A stretch of 9,090 nucleotides of DNA from a bacterium (GTDB lineage Bacteria > Spirochaetota > UBA4802 > UBA5550), in the NCBI GenBank assembly GCA_024224995.1, contig JAAENB010000925.1, positions 1 through 9,090 on the forward strand, in the 5' to 3' direction. The notes under the pieces were generated by a model. It saw nothing but the letters and a program-made list of their open reading frames with translations. It did not search any database and had not been told where the DNA came from. Positions within the stretch are counted from its first letter, which is position 1. Each line of letters starts with the position of its first letter. This document shows, in pieces, positions 1 to 5,500 of the stretch. The position numbers and the translations under genes were made by a program.

Positions 1-110
1 ATATACCTTATATATGACGTACTATTTAGTTTCTAATCTATTTTTTCCCTGCTTCGCAGGGTCAGCACTCTTAAGAAACTCTTTTTAAATAGAGCCTGTT
101 TTCCGGGAAG

Positions 111-325
111 AGAGACGTTGCGTGCAACGTCTTTACGGGTTGGTTTCCGGAGATTTGTCCCGGGTCAACACCACAGAGGGGGGATCCCAAATAAACACCG
201 TGAGGGCACGGCACGCCGTGCCCCTACACGTACCGAATACCCTCGCAGGGGCCGCACTCCTTCCCGGAATCTCCATAACCCTGGCCTGAAACCAGCCAGT
301 AAAGGCGTTGCACTGCAACGTCTCT
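111..325. mobile_element. MITE-like element with nested-palindrome terminal inverted repeats
   Basis: The first 40 bases (111-150) and the reverse complement of the last 41 (285-325) align with one gap and four mismatches, both starting AGAGACGTTGC and ending in GGTTTC(C/A)GG. Each arm contains its own palindrome: AGACGTTGC/GCAACGTCT at 113-132 and CGTTGCA/TGCAACG at 306-320. A third palindrome is centred near 213. No transposase is encoded, so this resembles a non-autonomous miniature element or a compound REP-type repeat. No clear target-site duplication flanks 111 or 325. The sequences just outside (about 94-110 and 351-370) are weakly similar in inverted orientation, sharing a CTGTTTT core followed by a CG..GAAG pattern, so the true ends may lie further out. 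The repeat arms are seen directly; mobility is inferred. Confidence 0.7.
204..223. repeat. Central REP-like palindrome inside the MITE-like element
   Basis: The arms GGGCACGGC (204-212) and GCCGTGCCC (215-223) pair perfectly around a 2-base centre, and CTAC follows on the right. Palindromes of this form flanked by CTAC are, from general knowledge, dispersed intergenic repeats in several bacterial phyla. It sits at about the middle of the 111-325 element, so the whole could fold into a cruciform-like structure with three hairpins. Confidence 0.6.
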
Positions 326-724
326 CAGAACCCAACCCTTGCCCGGAGCACCTTCGCAAAACAGACCCCGGTATCGACACATAGTATCCTGTACCAGGTC
401 TTTTCTCTTCCCATTAACTTCCAGGTTCTCCATGGCATCGAATATTAACCTGAGAAACTCATGGGAAAAGTTCTTTCCGCTTTCGTAAGCTTCAGGCCCC
501 ATCCCTTCAAAGCTTAATTTTATTGGCAAATATTCTTTTTTCTCAAGCAGCAGCTTCTTCAAAAGATAAAGCGTGGTGGTTTTCCCGTATTGCCGGGGCC
601 TGTTAATAGTAAAATATTCACCCTCTTCGATCATTTCCATGATCTCGTTCAGCTTGCTGCTTAAATTCACCATGTAATTCCGTTCCGGAATACAGGTTCC
701 TGCTGTATTAAATTTCTTCTTCAT
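224..724 (-). pseudogene. Truncated AAA-ATPase-like protein (N-terminal fragment)
   Basis: Counting from the ATG at 722-724, the protein begins MKKKFNTAG and has a Walker A-like RPRQYGKTT at residues 42-50, then a beta strand ending SFEG (71-74). This is the hallmark N-terminus of the AAA-ATPase-like family (PF09820 type), whose members are usually about 500 residues and carry a C-terminal PD-(D/E)XK nuclease-like region. Only about 120-130 native residues remain. From about 375 downward the frame runs into repeat sequence, enters the MITE-like element at 325 and stops at 224, giving a tail unlike the family. The Walker B region and the C-terminal half are absent, and no frame in 1-110 recognisably continues the gene. 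The start at 724 is preferred over the upstream ATG at 814 because a good promoter lies between them. The fragment is very probably non-functional. Confidence 0.75.
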
Positions 725-767
725 TATAAACACTAACTCTTTCCCGGTTTGCGATTTTATCTTTTCA

Positions 768-795
768 ACTATATATCTGTCTGTGTATATGTCAA
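768..795 (-). promoter_or_regulatory. Sigma70-type promoter of the truncated ATPase gene
   Basis: On the minus strand a perfect TTGACA (790-795) and TATAGT (768-773) are separated by 16 bases. This predicts a start of transcription near 761 and a leader of about 36 bases before the ATG at 724. It lies downstream of the ATG at 814, which argues against that start. Confidence 0.55.
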
Positions 796-907
796 TCAGA
801 TTCCATTTTCTCAATAATATTACTTGATTTATTTTATGAGCGTTTTACAACGTTCCTTATGAAAAAACCGGGTTTATCTTAAAGAAAAAACAATCTCCCG
901 AGAAATA

Positions 908-927
908 TGGGTACAAATTTGTCCCCA
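908..927. promoter_or_regulatory. 20-bp dyad, possible operator
   Basis: TGGGTACAAATTTGTCCCCA is a 20-base inverted repeat with nine of ten pairs matching (T912/C923 is the exception). It lies 19 bases upstream of the putative -35 of the gene at 1011 and in the divergent spacer between two genes. That placement suits a regulator-binding site, but it could equally be a dispersed palindromic repeat. No regulator gene is adjacent. Confidence 0.35.
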
Positions 928-946
928 AACTTATTTATTAAAATCC

Positions 947-975
947 TTTACAAAAAGAAAACAGTACGTTCTAAT
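947..975 (+). promoter_or_regulatory. Sigma70-type promoter for the gene at 1011
   Basis: TTTACA (947-952) and TCTAAT (970-975) are spaced by 17 bases, each one base from consensus. The expected transcript start is near 982, leaving a leader of under 30 bases with a GGGG ribosome-binding stretch about 8 bases before the ATG. Confidence 0.45.
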
Positions 976-1010
976 CCCGGTAAGATAAAAAACGCTGCGG
1001 GGATTTAATA

Positions 1011-1514
1011 ATGAGAAAAGCAAAAATTAACTATATAGCTTTTGATACATTAGACTGGGCAAAAACCGAATCAAGCAAAAAACAGAGAGCATGGACATGC
1101 AGTGATTATCCTGCCAAATTATCAATTGATTTCTTTAATATACCGCCGGACATCCCGGTCAGCATGAATGCCATAAATGAATTAAGAGATTTTTATCGAA
1201 CAATGGTAATAGAAACCGGAGGCGGGATAATCAAAGTCGAAACGGACAGGGTAAGTGATTTCCCCATTCTTGAAATAATCCTGAAAATACCGGCACAGGA
1301 CACGATCTGTTATGTAGGATCAATAACAATACCGTTTAAAGATTATAGCTATGTGATAAAAATCCAGGCAGCAGATCACGGAATAACAGGAGTAATGGAG
1401 TTTCCGGGTCATGCGTTGACTACCGTAAGAGAGTCAATCTTACAAATAAAAAAAAGTATAACGTTTAATAAAAAATTGAGTTCAATTGAGCCATTTACGG
1501 GCCCGGAGAAATAA
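1011..1514 (+). CDS. Uncharacterised 167-residue cytoplasmic protein
   Basis: I do not recognise a named family. The protein has no signal peptide or membrane segment. It starts with a Trp/Tyr-rich segment (IAFDTLDWAKTE, 9-20; WTCSDYPAKLSIDFF, 28-42), then IPPDIP (44-49), an FYRTM...GGG segment (61-72), alternating beta-strand-like stretches to about residue 120, and a charged amphipathic C-terminal helix (139-157). It looks like a compact alpha/beta cytoplasmic protein. From memory, proteins with the same opening and ending exist at around 200 residues or more, with an acidic, aromatic-rich insert where this one jumps from GITG (124-127) to FPGHAL (131-136). This copy may therefore carry an in-frame deletion near nucleotide 1395, but the comparison is from recall and uncertain. 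A promoter at 947-975 and a G-rich ribosome site support the start. It converges on the lipoprotein gene with a 10-base gap. Confidence 0.7.
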   Translation: MRKAKINYIAFDTLDWAKTESSKKQRAWTCSDYPAKLSIDFFNIPPDIPVSMNAINELRDFYRTMVIETGGGIIKVETDRVSDFPILEIILKIPAQDTICYVGSITIPFKDYSYVIKIQAADHGITGVMEFPGHALTTVRESILQIKKSITFNKKLSSIEPFTGPEK

Positions 1515-1524
1515 CGCGGAAACC

Positions 1525-1881
1525 CTACTCACAAAACGGCTTCCACGACACAAAAGTAAGATTAATTTTATTCCCGTCACTGCTTGCCGGCTGCTTTACT
1601 CCGAAATCGATAGCATCGTCAATGTCGCAGCCGCATTGCTTCTGAATGGCTTCCCCCACAACTTCCGGGGACTCACCCCTGCCGGCATAATCTTCCGGTT
1701 TATAGGAGTCCAGACCGCCAAACCCGAAAGCACCGCCCCGGGGATTATAATAAAGAATCCCTTTCGTTTCAAACAGGCTCTTATAGCAAATATAGCAATC
1801 CGATTTTGATTTACAGGAAATAAAAAACGAGAACAGCAGAAGCATAATCAATAAAAAACCGGTCTTTTTAACCATGAACAT
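1525..1881 (-). CDS. Small cysteine-containing lipoprotein, function unknown
   Basis: The 118-residue product starts MFMVKK, followed by a hydrophobic stretch (8-22) ending FISC, with Cys23 as the probable lipidation site. The -3 residue is Phe, slightly off the usual Leu. Lys follows the Cys, so in a diderm the mature protein would be expected at the outer membrane. The mature part has CYIC (Cys29, Cys32), a Gly/aromatic segment YYNPRGGAFGFGG (44-56), CGC (Cys83, Cys85) and a near-terminal Cys117. These cysteines could form disulfides or bind a metal. The start at 1881 is set by a GGAGG site six bases upstream; an ATG six bases further in (1875) is too far from it, and the frame extending up to 2082 overlaps the neighbouring deaminase gene without its own signals. 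A promoter lies at 1935-1963, so the gene can be expressed independently of the deaminase. I do not recognise the family. Confidence 0.75.
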   Translation of the reverse strand: MFMVKKTGFLLIMLLLFSFFISCKSKSDCYICYKSLFETKGILYYNPRGGAFGFGGLDSYKPEDYAGRGESPEVVGEAIQKQCGCDIDDAIDFGVKQPASSDGNKINLTFVSWKPFCE

Positions 1882-1887
1882 TGGAAG

Positions 1888-1892
1888 CCTCC
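1888..1892 (-). promoter_or_regulatory. Ribosome-binding site fixing the lipoprotein start
   Basis: GGAGG on the minus strand lies six bases before the ATG at 1879-1881. This selects that codon over the in-frame ATG at 1875 and the longer upstream extension. Confidence 0.7.
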
Positions 1893-1934
1893 GATAAACA
1901 AAATTGTTGCGGCACAAAAAACACACACTATACA

Positions 1935-1963
1935 AGTATACTATCGGCAATTTCACCGTTAAA
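1935..1963 (-). promoter_or_regulatory. Sigma70-type promoter of the lipoprotein gene
   Basis: On the minus strand TTTAAC (1958-1963) and TATACT (1935-1940) are 17 bases apart, predicting a start near 1928 and a leader of about 46 bases. A short dyad TATAC-AA-GTATA (1929-1940) overlaps the -10 and could be an operator, though AT-rich promoters often show such symmetry. Confidence 0.45.
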
Positions 1964-1981
1964 CTGAAGTTGAATCCCCGG

Positions 1982-2458
1982 CTATGAATATTGCTGCACT
2001 TCATCAAATTTATATTCCACAGCAATACCGGCCTGCCGGAACATCTCTTCCGATTCTTCACCCTGGTGATACTTGCGCTCACAAATAACCCGTTTAATGC
2101 CGCAATTGATAAGAAGCATGGTACAGGTTTTGCACGGGGTCATTCTTGTGTAAATGGCAGCGCCCAGAATGGATATTCCTTCTTTCGCGGCCTGGCAAAT
2201 GGCGTTTTGCTCGGCATGGACCGTACGCACGCAATGTTCCGTAGTCTCGCCATTTTCGTGCGTGACTTTTTTGATCTGGTGGCCCACATCATCACAATGG
2301 GGGAATTTTACCGGGGAACCAACATACCCGGAAACCAGGATCTGTTTATTCCGCACAATAACACAACCGCTTTTACCGCGGTCACAGGTAGCCCGTTTGG
2401 AAGCGGCATTGGCCACTTCCAGAAAGTATTCGTCCCAAGAAGGGCGGGAAGTATTCAT
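1982..2458 (-). CDS. Zinc-dependent dCMP deaminase family protein
   Basis: This 158-residue protein belongs to the cytidine/deoxycytidylate deaminase superfamily and probably converts dCMP to dUMP, the precursor for thymidylate synthesis, in the cytoplasm. It opens with the family signature RPSWDEYF (5-12). It has the catalytic HAEQNAI (His81 zinc ligand, Glu83 proton shuttle) and the second zinc motif PCKTC (Cys109, Cys112). SGYVGSP (43-49) and PHCDDVG (53-59) match the substrate loop and the additional His/Cys metal site typical of dCMP deaminases (ComEB type). Length and motifs suggest a complete enzyme. An AAAGGA-like ribosome site lies about 8 bases before the ATG. The gene is 77 bases downstream of the kinase gene on the same strand with no clear terminator between, so co-transcription is possible. 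A tRNA or RibD-type deaminase is less likely given the RPSWDEYF start. Confidence 0.9.
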   Translation of the reverse strand: MNTSRPSWDEYFLEVANAASKRATCDRGKSGCVIVRNKQILVSGYVGSPVKFPHCDDVGHQIKKVTHENGETTEHCVRTVHAEQNAICQAAKEGISILGAAIYTRMTPCKTCTMLLINCGIKRVICERKYHQGEESEEMFRQAGIAVEYKFDEVQQYS

Positions 2459-2535
2459 AACGCGTATCCTTTTTATAAATTCTTATTACATCCTATAAAA
2501 AGCATAGCGTATGAATCCAGTCAAGAAAAAAACAA

Positions 2536-5500
2536 TTACTTTTTCTTAAGAATTACCATGGTAACGTCATCACGAGTATTATACTCCGTAAGCTCATCAA
2601 GGATAACATCTTTAATCTCTTCAGTTGAACGGCCGGCGTTCTTTTCCAGAAGCCCGGCCAGCCGCTGCTCGGAAAATTCATTATTTTCCCGGTCCATAGC
2701 TTCGGTAATTCCGTCGGTATAGAGCAGCAGCGCATCCCCGGGATTCAGCTTCAGCTCAAGATCAACAGGAATATGGCCAAGTTCCCAGGGAGAAAGCCAG
2801 ATGCCGTCGGATTCAATAACTTCAACGCATCCGGACGCGGCCCGGTAAATAAATATATCCTGGTGAAGACCGGAAAAAACGGCACTGCCGTCCTTATTAA
2901 AAGAAAAGGCAGTAATGGTCATATACTTGTCGTCGTTCATCCGCTGAACATTGTACTTAATTGCTTCGTTTACCGTCGACAGGAGTTCGGAAGGTATCGT
3001 ATCCGGATACTTGCGAAGAATTGTTTGAATGGAAGTCTGCACCATCATCATCACCAGTCCCGAAGGAACCCCATGCCCGGAAACATCACCAATAATAACC
3101 CAGTCTTTGTCTTCACAATTGATAATATCATAGTAGTCACCGCCAATATCTTCGGCAGGGTTAACATAGGCGGTAATTTCAAATCCATCTATTTCCGGAT
3201 TGTCGGGAAGTAAGGTCGATTGAATATTGGCGGCAATTTTCATTTTGGTTTCAAGTTTAGCCGCTTTTTCCCGCTGAGCGAGAAGCCGGGTATTTTCAAT
3301 AGAAATAGAAGCCTGGGTAAAAAATATCCGCAGAATTTCCAGTCTCTCAGGAGTAAACACATTGGCAGCAAGCCTGTTTTCGAGATAAATGATACCCGAA
3401 ACTTTTCCTTTATAGGTAATTGCCGCGCAGAGGATTGACCGGGGTTTGTTTTTAACCACATAGGGATCATCTTTAAATTTATCATCCAGGAGAGCGTCAT
3501 TGATAACAATATTCTCGCCCGTTTTCTTGACATATTCCACAATCACTGAGGAGAGTTCATCACACTCTTCAAGAGGGAGAGATTGAAAAATAACAACATC
3601 TTCATCGACCTGTCCCGCGGCCTCAACATACAGCTGTTTGTCTTTTCCATTGGGAAGAACTAAAAAGCCTTTTTCCGCACCCGCGTTCTCGATTGAAAGC
3701 GTCATAATCTTTATGAGCAGTTTGTCAAGGTCAATCTCTTCGGAAATAGCCTGTGACGTTTTTATAATCGCAGCTATATCCATATCGCCGCTAGCGGTTC
3801 TTGCCGATCCTGTTGAAGTAGAAAGAGTATCAATCGCCGGGTCTTTTTTTGATGATTGTTTCCGCTCTTCAATGATAAGGTCGGAATGCATTCTTTCAAG
3901 ATATTTAACTTTTGCCGTAGCTCCCCATTTCAGGTAACAGCGCCGTGCCTCAACAACATGATGCGCCGCAATAGACCGGTCACGATTTTCCAGGTAAAAC
4001 CGGGCTGCCAGTTCGTTGGCAATCCCTTCATTCTGCGTATACCCGTTCTCCCAGGCGGATCGAATTGCCTGGTTATAGATATACGCGGCATTTGTATTCC
4101 CTTTTATCCTGGCCATTTCCGCTTTCATAAGAAGAAATTTATGAAGATAATTTTCCGGGCAATTCCTGGCCCATGTGCCCATCTTTGCCAGATTCTTGCG
4201 GAGCTGAGTTTTATAGCTCATCCCGGCTATCGTCCCGGAAGTAGTACAGAGAGCGGAAAGGATAAGGGAATAATAAAAATAGAACTCAGGAATTTGAATA
4301 TTTCCAAGAGAGACTTTTTGTTTAATGAGCTGCTCCATCTCGGGGATATATTCCATCGCTTCCGCGTACTCGCCAAACAGGTAGAGGACGCGAATTTTAA
4401 CCAGGAGAAAATAAAAGATACCGGGCAAAATGCCTTCATTTCTAAAAAAGTCGAGCTGTTCATTCTCGTCAAAATCACCGTAGGTGAGATTGCCGGGAGT
4501 GCCGGTCTCTCCTTTCAGGCACCGGCACATCTGTACTGTCTCAGCATACCGCCGGGCGACCAGGGGATCTCCCCCACCCTTTTGGAAATCCTCGTATTTC
4601 CCGTATTCCTCAAGAATTTCATCAATATTGTCCCCGATTATGATACGGGTCATATATGCCTGGTTAATGCTGCGGCCGCTAAAGATGATATCTCCCGATT
4701 CCATACCATGCTTATAGGTTTCCTTGAAGAGCTCAACGCAATGTTTCGCGTGTTTTTTCCAATGGAGTATAAACAGGCAAAAAACAAATTCAATCTTACA
4801 CCGGTAAGCGGGGCTCGCGAATCTTCCGATCAATTCAAGGGCGACCCTGCCAAAACGATATGCCTGTTGATATAAACCAAGACCCGGCCCAAGAATAGTA
4901 GCAAGAGCGTTAAAAGCCAGGGGAGAGTATTCAGAATTACCGTTTTTAATAATAAGAGAAACCGCATTTATGCTAAGCAGGGCAAAAAGTTTCGTGTCTG
5001 TGTAATACGCGGCAGTCCCCATATGATTAGCCAGGGCGGCATAGGCGTTGAGCTCATCATTTGTTCCCGCAGGAAGATCCGCCAAATCTTCGATCTTTCT
5101 TTTGCCAAAGAGATATCTCAGTTTAAGAAGCTCCATTCCAACCTTCAGCTTACTTACCGAACCCGGACGGGGGTGGCTTTTCCCCAACATTTTCATCCCT
5201 TTGTAGCCCACTCGCAGCGCTTCTTTATAGTTGCCCCTTGTTGTAAGCAGGGTCACCATTAAGGTAAATACCGCAGCTTTGTCAACATTCCCCTTCGCCT
5301 TGAGCGCAATTATGGCGAATAAATCCTCAACACAGGTAAAATTGCGGTTAATATATTCGCATTCCAGCCGTTCTTTATAAATAGAAAATGCCAGTTCATA
5401 ATGATCTTCCCAGCAGCTTTCGGGCAAAAACTCCATACCGGTTTTTAAATACCGCACGGCAGAATCGTAAGCAGAGGAATTCTTTGCCCGCTCTCCTGCG

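Noticed and set aside
47..61. CCCTGC-TTC-GCAGGG hairpin as a terminator
   Set aside because: The T-run lies before the stem on the plus strand and is an A-run after it on the minus strand, so it does not fit an intrinsic terminator in either direction.
1991..2722. Open plus-strand frame over the dCMP deaminase and the kinase 3' end
   Set aside because: It lies opposite the conserved HAEQNAI and PCKTC motifs and the end of the phosphatase domain. It is a shadow of two real genes.
3856..4875. Long open frame of 339 codons on the plus strand inside the kinase gene
   Set aside because: It is antisense to the helical-repeat region of an intact, well-recognised protein, has no ribosome site or recognisable domain, and its composition is that of a mirror frame.
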